Origin: Alphaproteobacteria bacterium
GTDB lineage: Bacteria; Pseudomonadota; Alphaproteobacteria; CAAGCB01; CAG-977
Length of the DNA: 36,338 nucleotides
Direction: 5' to 3'
Assembly: GCA_017539865.1 (NCBI GenBank)
Contig: JAFYCE010000090.1
Span: forward strand, 1 to 36,338
A model generated the notes under the pieces. The model made no database searches and was not told the origin of the DNA. It saw nothing but the letters and a program-made list of their open reading frames with translations. Position 1 is the first letter of the stretch, and each line of letters begins with the position of its first letter. The translations under genes and the position numbers were made by a program. Below are positions 17,256 through 25,622 of the stretch, piece after piece.

Positions 17256-20200
17256 ATGAAGTTTTCTGAAAATCACGGAGAGGTTTTGCTGGCGGGCGTT
17301 CCCGACGGTTACGCGGCGGTCGTTTTGGCGGATACGGCCAAACAGACGAAAGAGATCCTGCATATCTGCCGCGACGATATCCGTCTGGCGGCTTTGGCGG
17401 AACAGCTGGCTTTTTTCGCGCCGGAAATCGACGTTTTGCAATTTCCCGCATGGGACACCGTGCCTTACGACCGCATTTCCCCGAATACCGACATTGTGGC
17501 GAAAAGGCTGGAAACGTTATCGATTCTCCATGCCGGAAAAACAAAAAAAGCCAGAATCGTCTTAACAACCGTCAATGCTGTTTTACAGCGCGTTCCTCCG
17601 ACCGCTTTTTTCAAGACCTCTTTAAGCGCCGAAGCAGGGAAGACTTTTGACGAACAGGCTTTTCATCACTTTTTGGAAAAAAACGGCTATCAGCGCACGG
17701 AACAGGTGATGGAAGCCGGCGAATACGCCGTGCGCGGGGGCATTATCGACGTGTTCGCCCCCGGAACGGCCGAGCCTTTGCGGTTGGACTTGTTCGGGGA
17801 CGAGCTGGAAACGATCCGGACGTTCGACCCGATGACGCAAAGAACGACGGGACAAATCGACCGCTTCGTGTTCAAGCCCGTCAGCGAAGTCGCTTTGGAC
17901 GGCGAAGCGATCGCCCGTTTCCGCACGAATTATCGGGAAGCGTTCGGTTCCGGCGTGAACGACGCTTTGTACGAAAGCATTTCGGAAGGTCGTCGCTTTT
18001 CGGGGATGGAGCATTGGCTGCCGCTGTTCCATGACGGCATGGACACGTTGTTCGCTTTTCTGCCGGACGCGGTCGTTTCCATGGACTATCAGGCGCAGGA
18101 GGCCGTTTCCTCGCGTCTGGAACAAATTGACGAGTTTTTCCAAGCCCGCCTTGACGCCGAGAAAAACGGCCTGTCCGAAGGCGGCTTCATCTATCATCCC
18201 GTTCCGAAAGAACAGATGTTCCTTGATGCGGAGGAATTGAACCGTTTACTGGCGGGCAGGACGGTTTACCGTCATTTTCCGTTTGCCGCCCCCGAAGAAA
18301 AGGGGGAGTATGAAACACTGGACGCCGGCGGTCGAACGGCAAAGGATTTTTCCGCCGAACGCGCCGTTCCCGACGCAAATGTTTACGATGCCGTCCGCCG
18401 CTTTATTGTCGAAGAACGGCAAAATAAAAAACAAGTCGTTTTAACGGCTTTTTCCACCGGTTCACGTTCGAGAATCGCCTCTTTATTAAAAGAAAACAAT
18501 GTGTTGTCTGTCGAAGTTGAAACGTGGTATGAGGCTTTGAAAACCAAAGACGGAACGCCGTTCGTCGTTCTGCCGCTGGACGAGGGCTTCAGAACGGACA
18601 AGCTGACGGTGATTTCCGAGGCGGACATTCTGGGCGACCGTCTGATTCGAACGGCAAAACGCAAAAAGCGCGGCGATCAGTTCATTGCGGACGTTTCCGC
18701 TTTGAACGAGGGCGATCTGGTCGTCCATGTCGATCACGGGATCGGTCGCTATAAGGGATTGGAAACACTGCAAATCGGCGGAGCTTCACATGACTGTGTG
18801 TGTCTGGTTTATGCCGACGACGACAAGCTGTTCGTGCCGGTCGAAAATATTGAAATGCTGTCCCGTTACGGGTCGGAGCAGGCGGGCATTCTTCTTGACA
18901 AGCTGGGCGGTGCGGCGTGGCAGGCGCGCAAAGCCAAACTGAAAAAGCGGATTCGCGACATGGCGGAGGCTTTGATCAAAGTCGCCGCGGAAAGATATTT
19001 GAAAAAAGCTGATAAATTGCCTGTTTCCGAAGGGGTGTATGACGATTTCTGCGCGCGTTTCCCGTATGCCGAAACGGAAGATCAGGAAAAAAGCATTCAG
19101 GATGTCTTGCGCGATTTAAGCGAAGGCCGGCCGATGGATCGCCTGATTTGCGGCGATGTCGGTTTCGGCAAGACGGAAGTCGCTTTGCGTGCGGCCTTTA
19201 CGGCGGCGATGAACGGCGTTCAGGTGGCTGTGGTCGTCCCGACCACGTTATTGGCTAGGCAGCACTATGAAACGTTTTCCAAGCGTCTGGCGGGCTTTCC
19301 GCTGCGTGTCGGTCAGCTTTCCCGTCTGACTTCGGCCAAAAAGGCCGCCGCTGTTAAAAAAGAGTTGGAGGAAGGTTCTCTGGACATTGTCGTCGGCACG
19401 CACGCGTTGTTGGCCAAGACGATTTCCTTTAAAAAACTCGGCCTTTTAATCATTGATGAAGAACAGCATTTCGGCGTGGCGCATAAGGAACGGCTGAAAC
19501 AGCTCCGCTCCAACGTTCATGTGCTGACGCTGACGGCGACCCCCATTCCGCGCACGTTGCAAATGGCTTTGACGGGGGTGCGGGAACTCAGCATTATCGC
19601 GACGCCGCCGGTCGACCGTCTGGCGGTCAGGACGTTCGTTCTGCCGTTTGATCCCGTCATTATCAGAGAAGCTTTGATGCGCGAATACTTGCGCGGCGGC
19701 CAGACGTTTTACGTTTGTCCGCGCATTTCCGATATGGACGAAGTGATGCGGAAACTCAAAGCTCTTGTGCCGGAAATCAAGGTCGTTGCCGCGCATGGTC
19801 GCATGAGTCCTAAGGAATTGGAAGACATCATGACCGCTTTCGCGGATAAAAAGTATGATGTTCTGCTGTCCACGACGATCATTGAATCGGGGCTGGACAT
19901 GCCGTCCGTCAATACGATTATCATCCACCGCGCCGATATGTTCGGGCTTGCCCAGCTGTATCAGCTGCGCGGCCGTGTCGGGCGGGCGAAGACGCGCGGC
20001 TATGCCTATCTGACCCTGCCGCCGCATCAGAAGGTCACGAAAACGGCGTTGAAGCGCATGGAAGTCATGCAGAAGCTTGATACGTTGGGGGCGGGCTTCA
20101 CGCTTGCCAGTTACGATCTGGATATTCGCGGGGCGGGGAATCTGTTGGGCGAAGAGCAGTCCGGTCATATCAAGGAAGTCGGAATCGAGCTTTATCAGAA

Positions 20201-20720
20201 AATGCTGGAGGAAGCCGTCGCCGAAGCCCGCAGCGGAACGGCGGAACAGGAGGAAGAAACCGCTTGGTCGCCTCAGATTACGGCGGGAATGCCGGTTTTG
20301 ATCCCTGAAAATTATGTGCGTGATCTGGGAATCCGTATGGGGCTGTACAAACGGTTGGCGGATATGACGGAAATCAACGAAATCGAAGCCTTTGCCGCGG
20401 AAATGACGGACCGCTTCGGGCCTTTGCCGGCGGAAGTCGAAAATCTGATGGAAATCATTGCAATCAAGACACTTTGCCGCCGCGCGAACGTTGAAAAAAT
20501 CGAAGCGGGACCGAAAGGGGCGGTTGTCACTTTAAGAAATAATCGCTTTCCAAATCCGGCGGGACTTGTTAAATTCATAGCGCAGAACAGCGGTGCGGCA
20601 AAGCTTCGGGCGGATCAAAAGATTGTCTACAAACGGGTTTGGGACATTCCGAAAGACCGGATCAGAGGAATGCGCAAACTGATGGAAAAAATGGCTGATA
20701 TCGCAACAAAAACAGAATAA
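17256..20720 (+). CDS. mfd: Transcription-repair coupling factor Mfd
   Basis: The protein has 1154 residues, near the E. coli length (1148). The order is a UvrB-homology module (residues 1 to about 330, with FPAWDTVPYDRISPN), an RNA polymerase-interacting domain (DLVVHVDHGIGRYKGLE), the translocase with GDVGFGKT (K639), DEEQHFG, TATPIPRTLQM, QLRGRVGRAK, the TRG region and a C-terminal D7 domain (LYKRLADMTEINEIE). Mfd displaces RNA polymerase stalled at lesions and recruits UvrA. An in-frame ATG at 17202 would add 18 residues; ATG at 17256, with GGAG upstream, gives the conserved start MKFSENHG and is preferred. Confidence 0.97.
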   Translation: MKFSENHGEVLLAGVPDGYAAVVLADTAKQTKEILHICRDDIRLAALAEQLAFFAPEIDVLQFPAWDTVPYDRISPNTDIVAKRLETLSILHAGKTKKARIVLTTVNAVLQRVPPTAFFKTSLSAEAGKTFDEQAFHHFLEKNGYQRTEQVMEAGEYAVRGGIIDVFAPGTAEPLRLDLFGDELETIRTFDPMTQRTTGQIDRFVFKPVSEVALDGEAIARFRTNYREAFGSGVNDALYESISEGRRFSGMEHWLPLFHDGMDTLFAFLPDAVVSMDYQAQEAVSSRLEQIDEFFQARLDAEKNGLSEGGFIYHPVPKEQMFLDAEELNRLLAGRTVYRHFPFAAPEEKGEYETLDAGGRTAKDFSAERAVPDANVYDAVRRFIVEERQNKKQVVLTAFSTGSRSRIASLLKENNVLSVEVETWYEALKTKDGTPFVVLPLDEGFRTDKLTVISEADILGDRLIRTAKRKKRGDQFIADVSALNEGDLVVHVDHGIGRYKGLETLQIGGASHDCVCLVYADDDKLFVPVENIEMLSRYGSEQAGILLDKLGGAAWQARKAKLKKRIRDMAEALIKVAAERYLKKADKLPVSEGVYDDFCARFPYAETEDQEKSIQDVLRDLSEGRPMDRLICGDVGFGKTEVALRAAFTAAMNGVQVAVVVPTTLLARQHYETFSKRLAGFPLRVGQLSRLTSAKKAAAVKKELEEGSLDIVVGTHALLAKTISFKKLGLLIIDEEQHFGVAHKERLKQLRSNVHVLTLTATPIPRTLQMALTGVRELSIIATPPVDRLAVRTFVLPFDPVIIREALMREYLRGGQTFYVCPRISDMDEVMRKLKALVPEIKVVAAHGRMSPKELEDIMTAFADKKYDVLLSTTIIESGLDMPSVNTIIIHRADMFGLAQLYQLRGRVGRAKTRGYAYLTLPPHQKVTKTALKRMEVMQKLDTLGAGFTLASYDLDIRGAGNLLGEEQSGHIKEVGIELYQKMLEEAVAEARSGTAEQEEETAWSPQITAGMPVLIPENYVRDLGIRMGLYKRLADMTEINEIEAFAAEMTDRFGPLPAEVENLMEIIAIKTLCRRANVEKIEAGPKGAVVTLRNNRFPNPAGLVKFIAQNSGAAKLRADQKIVYKRVWDIPKDRIRGMRKLMEKMADIATKTE

Positions 20721-20770
20721 AATCAAACTATTACGGTAAGAACTTTATAAAATAGGCTAGGAAAAGAGAG

Positions 20771-21640
20771 ATGAATAAGGAAACGCATATTTTAACAATC
20801 ATTTGTCCCGATAAAACCGGAATCGCTGCGCGTGTTTTCGGCTTTATCGCGGAACATGGCGGTTTTATCACCGAAGCGGCGCAATTTGGCGATGAAATGA
20901 GCCGATTGTTCTTCATGCGTATCGTTTTTACGACGGAAACGGAAAACGGTTTTCGGACGGAGTTTAAAGCGGCGTTTCAACCGATTGCGGCCGAATTTGA
21001 AATGCAATGGAAACTGCATAACGGCGATCGTCCGGCGCGGTTGCTTCTGGCGGTATCCAAAGAAAGCCATTGTTTGAATGATTTATTGTACCGTTATCGG
21101 GCGGGGCTGTTGAATGTTGAAATCGCGGGGGTCGTATCCAACCACGAGGATATGCGTTCGTTCGTCGAATGGCATAAAATCCCTTACTATTATTTTCCGC
21201 TGCCGAAAGGATCGACTTTCGAGCAAAAGCGGGAGCAGGAAAACAAAATTCTGTCGCTTGTCGACGAACTGCATGTCGATTTGGTCGTTTTGGCGCGCTA
21301 TATGCAAATCCTTTCCGATGAGATGTGCCGCGCTTTGACGGGACATTGCATCAATATCCACCATTCGTTTCTGCCCAGTTTCAAAGGAGCAAAGCCTTAT
21401 CATCAAGCCTATGAACGCGGCGTCAAGCTGATCGGGGCGACGGCGCACTATGTTACGGCCGATCTGGATGAAGGGCCGATCATCGAGCAGGCTGTCGAAC
21501 GTGTCGATCACACAAACACACCGGAACAGCTTGTCGCTATCGGCAAGGATCTGGAAAATATTGTTTTGGCGCGCGCAGTCAGATATCATACGGAAAGGCG
21601 CGTTTTGCTGAACGGTCACCGGACGGTGATTTTCAAATAA
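20771..21640 (+). CDS. purU: Formyltetrahydrofolate deformylase
   Basis: The 289-residue protein has an N-terminal ACT domain (residues 5-80, TIICPDKTGIAARV) and a C-terminal formyltransferase-fold domain with VVSNHEDMRSFVEW, LARYMQILS, the signature INIHHSFLPSFKGA and ATAHYVTADLDEGPII. It hydrolyses 10-formyltetrahydrofolate to formate and tetrahydrofolate, balancing one-carbon pools. ATG at 20771 follows GAGAG closely. Fifty bases separate it from mfd, and the Sel1 gene follows after 15 bases. Confidence 0.95.
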   Translation: MNKETHILTIICPDKTGIAARVFGFIAEHGGFITEAAQFGDEMSRLFFMRIVFTTETENGFRTEFKAAFQPIAAEFEMQWKLHNGDRPARLLLAVSKESHCLNDLLYRYRAGLLNVEIAGVVSNHEDMRSFVEWHKIPYYYFPLPKGSTFEQKREQENKILSLVDELHVDLVVLARYMQILSDEMCRALTGHCINIHHSFLPSFKGAKPYHQAYERGVKLIGATAHYVTADLDEGPIIEQAVERVDHTNTPEQLVAIGKDLENIVLARAVRYHTERRVLLNGHRTVIFK

Positions 21641-21655
21641 ATCGGGAGGGCTGAA

Positions 21656-22522
21656 ATGAAGTTGCGCATGTTAAAAACTTTTTTGTTGACCGGCAGTGCA
21701 TTCTGTCTGGCATTTTCTTCTCCGGCGTACGCGACTTTGAAAGAGGCTCTGGAAGCTTTAAATGATCAGGATTACGGTTTCGCTTTCGAGGAATTGACGC
21801 GTTTAAGCGAAAAGGAGCAGAACAGCGAGGCCAAATACCATTTGGGGCGCATTTATAGCGAAGGAAAAGGCGTTGAAAAAGACCTGCAAACGGCTTTGAA
21901 ATTTTATCGCGAAGCGGCAGAACAGGGAAATGGAAAGGCGGCTTTGAAATTGGGGAATATGTATTATACGGGATCGGAACTTGAAAAGGACTATCCGGCT
22001 GCCTTTAAGTGGTATTCGATCGCTGCCGAAAAAGGAAATTATCCGGCCCAATATAATATCGGTTTGATGTATGAAGAAGGCTCAGGCGTTAAAAAAGATT
22101 ATATCAAAGCGTTCCAGTTTTATAAAAAATCCGGAGAACAGGGATATGCTCCGGCTCAAATTGCCGTCGGTCGGATGTTTTTGAACGGTATCGGAACGCC
22201 GCAGGACTATGCTCAGGCTGTTTTCTGGTACAAGCTGGCTGCTGATCAGGGAAATACGGAAGCCCAAATGAAGCTGGCAAAATTATATGCCAATACGTCT
22301 GTTCGCGGTCTTCCTTTCAATATTATCGGGGCGCATATCTATTTTAACCTGATAGCGGCGTATGCTTCCTCTCCTTTAAAGGAGGAGGGGGCGAAATTGC
22401 GCGATGAATTGACCGGAAAATGCGCAATGAAGATGTCATTGAAGCGCAAAAGGCCGCCAATAAATGGAAGAAAAAAAGCCGGGAGGAGTCTTTGCCGTCG
22501 TTGGTCGCAAACGTCATTATAG
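21656..22522 (+). CDS. Secreted Sel1-repeat protein, N-terminal fragment of a frameshifted gene
   Basis: A signal peptide (residues 1 to about 26, cleavage after AYA) is followed by about five Sel1-like repeats (AKYHLGRIYSEGKGVEKD, AALKLGNMYYTG, AQYNIGLMYEEGSGV, AQIAVGRMFLNGIGT, AQMKLAKLYAN). The coherent protein ends at K255 (codon 22418-22420). Beyond it this frame gives a basic, unrelated 33-residue tail, while the -1 frame from 22420 continues the usual Sel1 ending (MRNEDVIEAQKAANKW). So the true product is probably one protein of about 516 residues, broken by a missing A in the GGAAAATG run (22415-22422). ATG at 21656 follows GGGAGG. Sel1 proteins are scaffolds for protein contacts in the periplasm or envelope. 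Confidence 0.8.
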   Translation: MKLRMLKTFLLTGSAFCLAFSSPAYATLKEALEALNDQDYGFAFEELTRLSEKEQNSEAKYHLGRIYSEGKGVEKDLQTALKFYREAAEQGNGKAALKLGNMYYTGSELEKDYPAAFKWYSIAAEKGNYPAQYNIGLMYEEGSGVKKDYIKAFQFYKKSGEQGYAPAQIAVGRMFLNGIGTPQDYAQAVFWYKLAADQGNTEAQMKLAKLYANTSVRGLPFNIIGAHIYFNLIAAYASSPLKEEGAKLRDELTGKCAMKMSLKRKRPPINGRKKAGRSLCRRWSQTSL

Positions 22523-23205
22523 ACGATGACGATTTATACGCTTCCGGCCATAAAAAATCAAAAGCCGAAGCCGAAGAGAAAGATGAACAGGAAATCAAAA
22601 TCACCGTTAAAACGGATATAAAGGATTTGCTGGTGGCTGTCGGCGTGTCCCGTCGTGATTTGAATAAAGCCGTCAGAGCGGATGATTTCAGCGCAATCGA
22701 AACGTTTTTGAAAGAAAAGGCGGAAAAGGATGAAGACGCGCGGCTGGCTTTGGCGGATTTATACGTTTTAGGGCAAGGACTAAAGGAAAATCCGCAGGAG
22801 GCGATTAAAATTTATCAAAAATTGGCGGACGATAACAACGCTATCGCTTTTTTCCGTTTGGCTCCCATGTATTGCGAAGGCAACGGTGTGGAACCGGATT
22901 TGGCCGAATGTTATAAAATGATGTTGCTGGCGCAAAAATATGCGGATGAAGATTCTGCCGCCGCTGTTGCGGAATCCGTTCAGATGCTGGATGAAAATCT
23001 GGATAAGGAAATACGTGAAGCGGGGAAAAAGCTGTTTGACGAACGGGAAGAAAAAAAGGCTTCCGCTTCAAAAGGGAAAAAGAAATTGTTCGGTCTTTTC
23101 GGCGGTGAGGATGATAAGAAAGAAAATAAGAAAAAAGACAAGGAAAAATCCAAAAAGGAAAAAGCCGAGGAAGAAGATATCGATGATTTGTTTTCGGGAT
23201 TGTGA
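22420..23205 (+). CDS. C-terminal part of the frameshifted Sel1-repeat gene
   Basis: This 261-residue frame overlaps the previous one by 103 bases and directly continues its homology: DVIEAQKAANKW is the classic end of a Sel1 repeat block. It then has an acidic linker, a second Sel1 pair (ARLALADLYVLGQGLKEN and AFFRLAPMYCEGNGVEPD), and a long lysine/glutamate-rich C-terminus ending DDLFSGL. No Shine-Dalgarno stands at a proper distance before the ATG at 22420 (GGAGGAGGGG at 22381-22390 is too far), so independent translation is unlikely. A real mutation, an assembly error or -1 slippage on AAAA are the alternatives. The alpha/beta hydrolase gene overlaps or abuts its stop. Confidence 0.7.
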   Translation: MRNEDVIEAQKAANKWKKKSREESLPSLVANVIIDDDDLYASGHKKSKAEAEEKDEQEIKITVKTDIKDLLVAVGVSRRDLNKAVRADDFSAIETFLKEKAEKDEDARLALADLYVLGQGLKENPQEAIKIYQKLADDNNAIAFFRLAPMYCEGNGVEPDLAECYKMMLLAQKYADEDSAAAVAESVQMLDENLDKEIREAGKKLFDEREEKKASASKGKKKLFGLFGGEDDKKENKKKDKEKSKKEKAEEEDIDDLFSGL

Positions 23206-23207
23206 AA

Positions 23208-23957
23208 ATGGATGATTTTTTAGATTTGAAAGACGGTAAAAGGTTGTCTTTCCGCCATGTATCCGGCAAAAAAACGGTGGAAATCCTGTTTATGCACGGG
23301 ACATTATCGGATAAAAACGCCTCAAAGTCATTGTTTTTACAGGAATTTTGCGAAAAAAACAATGTCGGATATACCGCTTTTGATTTTATCGGTCATGGAG
23401 AATCTTCTGGAAAATATACCGACGGGACTATCGGGATATGGTTGGATAACGCTTTGAACATCATTGATCGTGTGGCAACCGGAAATTTGATTTTAGTCGG
23501 CAGTTCCATGGGCGGATGGATATCCCTGTTGGCCGCAAAAGCTCGGCCGGAGCGCGTTAAAGCCATGGTCGGTTTGGCCGCAGCCGCTGATTTTACGGTT
23601 GATGTTTGGAATTCCTTTTCCGACAGTCAAAAACGGAATATTCATTCAAAGGGCGTCATTTATACTCCGAACGGATGGACGGAAGAGGGAGATCCGTGGA
23701 CGTTGCAACTGTTTGAGGACGCTGAAAAATATTTGTTGCTTAAAAAAGAAAAAACATTGGATATTCAATGCCCGATAACTTTGATTCACGGGGCAAAGGA
23801 TGATTGTGTTCCTGTGGAAACGGCATTTAAGATTATGCGCTCTGCAAAATCGGATAAAGTGAAAATTGTCATTTTGAAAAACAGCTGGCACCGCCTTTCC
23901 GAACCGGACGAATTAAAGGTTCTGGAAAACGAACTGCTGATGTTATTAACCGATTAA
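23208..23957 (+). CDS. Alpha/beta hydrolase (ABHD10-like)
   Basis: The 249-residue cytoplasmic serine hydrolase has MHGTLSDKN (oxyanion region), the nucleophile elbow GSSMGG (S100), KDDCVP with the acid D198/D199, and SWHRL with the catalytic H228. The overall layout resembles ABHD10 and related bacterial acyl-hydrolases; the substrate is unknown. The start may be ATG at 23208 (used here) or GTG at 23202, which overlaps the stop of the Sel1 gene (GTGA) and would favour translational coupling. It is the last gene of the purU-side run and converges on motB with 8 bases between. Confidence 0.85.
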   Translation: MDDFLDLKDGKRLSFRHVSGKKTVEILFMHGTLSDKNASKSLFLQEFCEKNNVGYTAFDFIGHGESSGKYTDGTIGIWLDNALNIIDRVATGNLILVGSSMGGWISLLAAKARPERVKAMVGLAAAADFTVDVWNSFSDSQKRNIHSKGVIYTPNGWTEEGDPWTLQLFEDAEKYLLLKKEKTLDIQCPITLIHGAKDDCVPVETAFKIMRSAKSDKVKIVILKNSWHRLSEPDELKVLENELLMLLTD

Positions 23958-23965
23958 GCTTGGAT

Positions 23966-24631
23966 TTATTTATAAACGGGATCCATACGCAGGCGGACGC
24001 GGCGATTGCGGCGCTGATTGTGTTTGATCGGATTGCCGTGTGCGTCACGGTTGGGGTAGAGCGGTTGAATATCAGCCAGACCGACGGCACGCAGACGCGT
24101 CGGGTCTATTCCGTTCTGAATCAAATAGCGCGTTACAACTGACGCACGGGCGGAAGACAGTTCCCAATTAGACGGATACTGTTCCGTGTGGATGGGGTCG
24201 TCATCGGTATGACCTTGAACTTCAAATCTGAAAATATTGTAGCGTTTGGCGTTTAACGTCGATGTCAAGCGTCTTAGAATGGGAATGGCCTGACTTTTTA
24301 AAACGGCAGAACCGCTGTTGAAAAAAGTGTCGGATTCAATATCCAAAATCAGTCCCATGTGATCACTGCCCAACGTCGCCGTTTTATCAAGCCGTAACGC
24401 ATGCAAATCGTCATCCAGATCCGAACGAAGCAAGGCTATCGGCTGGTTGATCTGACGACGATCCATAAATTCCCGCGTCATGCCGGAACGGATTTGCTCA
24501 AACATGACGGTGTCCATTTTTGAGGCGGCTAAAAGCATAACAAAGAAGCACAGTAACAGCGTCACACAGTCGCCATACGTTCCCTGCCAGTCATCCGCAT
24601 TGATTTCTTTCTTTTTAGAAGGCATCGGCAT
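23966..24631 (-). CDS. motB: MotB-like flagellar stator protein / OmpA-domain protein
   Basis: The 221-residue protein has a short cytoplasmic N-terminus, one membrane helix starting WQGTYGDCVTLLLCFFVMLL with the proton-carrying aspartate D21, and a C-terminal OmpA/MotB peptidoglycan-binding domain (FEVQGHTDDDP, then SSARASVVTRYLIQNGI). This is the MotB plan, though the linker (about 45-95) is short. It lies 15 bases after motA. No other flagellar gene is in the window, so a stator role is by homology; ExbD/TolR-like energising units have a different layout. ATG at 24631 follows AAGGA; a second in-frame ATG is six bases later. Confidence 0.85.
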   Translation of the reverse strand: MPMPSKKKEINADDWQGTYGDCVTLLLCFFVMLLAASKMDTVMFEQIRSGMTREFMDRRQINQPIALLRSDLDDDLHALRLDKTATLGSDHMGLILDIESDTFFNSGSAVLKSQAIPILRRLTSTLNAKRYNIFRFEVQGHTDDDPIHTEQYPSNWELSSARASVVTRYLIQNGIDPTRLRAVGLADIQPLYPNRDAHGNPIKHNQRRNRRVRLRMDPVYK

Positions 24632-24646
24632 GGTGAAAAATCCTTC

Positions 24647-25447
24647 TTAACGTTCCATATCGCGGTCGATCAGGAAATGTTGCGACGGGTCGAGAAAGGC
24701 GTTTAATTTATCTTGAATATAGCGCGGACTTTTGCGTTCCGCCAATAAAACAAGACTTTCCGTAATCAGCAGATTGCGGAACAGGGCTTCGTCCGAACGC
24801 GCGGTCAGTTTGATTCCGGCAGGCAGGTAAATCAGACGGGCGGACAACACGCCATAGAATGTTGTAATCAAAGCCACGGCCATACCGGAACCGATCGCCG
24901 ACGCATCCGCCCCCATGTTGGCCAGCATGACAACCAGACCGATCAAGGTTCCCGCCATTCCGAATGCCGGAGCGTAAGCGCCGATATTTGTCAGAATTTC
25001 AGCCGGTTTCCCTTCGCGTTGGTAAGAACTGAAGGCGGATTCTTTTAAAATTTCGCGCACTTCGTTACCGGTATAACCGGAAATTACCAGTTCAACGCCG
25101 TATTTTAGAAATTGATCGTCTTCACCGATGGATGATAAAGCGTCGTTTTCCAATCCCTGCAATCCGTTTTTTTGCGTGATATAAGCCCAACGGACGAAAC
25201 GGCCGACTTCATCCTTATAGGAAGCGGGGCCGTCTCCTTTGTTTTTGAAAATGGACAGCCATTTTTTGTTTGCCAGATTGACTTCAGCCCCTTTATACGC
25301 CATTAGCATGGAAAAATAAGGGCCGATAATGACAAGCAGAAAGCTTCCCGTATCCCAGAACATTCCGACATTCGGCGTCGCAATAAGAATAGTGGCAAAA
25401 ACAATGGCCCAACCGAAAATAATACCGCAAACAGAACTTTTAGACAT
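24647..25447 (-). CDS. motA: MotA-like flagellar stator protein
   Basis: The 266-residue protein has four membrane helices: two near the N-terminus (FGWAIVFATILIA, GSFLLVIIGPYFSML), a large cytoplasmic loop and two after it (PAFGMAGTLIGLVVML, ALITTFYGVLSARLIYLP). The loop segment VRWAYITQKNGLQGLE carries the basic and acidic residues that contact FliG in MotA, and both conserved prolines (PAFGMAGT and YLPAG) are present. ATG at 25447 is preceded by AGGGA and is preferred; a TTG at 25468 would add seven residues. With motB it should form the MotA5B2 proton channel of the flagellar motor. Confidence 0.87.
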   Translation of the reverse strand: MSKSSVCGIIFGWAIVFATILIATPNVGMFWDTGSFLLVIIGPYFSMLMAYKGAEVNLANKKWLSIFKNKGDGPASYKDEVGRFVRWAYITQKNGLQGLENDALSSIGEDDQFLKYGVELVISGYTGNEVREILKESAFSSYQREGKPAEILTNIGAYAPAFGMAGTLIGLVVMLANMGADASAIGSGMAVALITTFYGVLSARLIYLPAGIKLTARSDEALFRNLLITESLVLLAERKSPRYIQDKLNAFLDPSQHFLIDRDMER

Positions 25448-25545
25448 GTCATTCCCTGAATTATTCAAGCCTTTTGAGGATAATTTTTAACGCGATTGAC
25501 GAAAAAAATCAATGTTTAAAAAATGATCGAGATAATTTTTGAAAG

Positions 25546-25580
25546 ATGATGATGAATTTTCTTTAATTTCTCATCATCAT
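25546..25580. repeat. 10-bp perfect inverted repeat in the motA / GGDEF-EAL divergent region
   Basis: ATGATGATGA (25546-25555) and TCATCATCAT (25571-25580) are separated by 15 A+T-rich bases. The element lies about 40 bases upstream of the GGDEF-EAL start and about 100 upstream of motA. There is no adjacent T run, so a regulator site shared by both genes is plausible. Confidence 0.5.
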
Positions 25581-25622
25581 AAGCTATAAAAAACAAAAGG
25601 TTACTCTTTAATAGAGGAGTGT

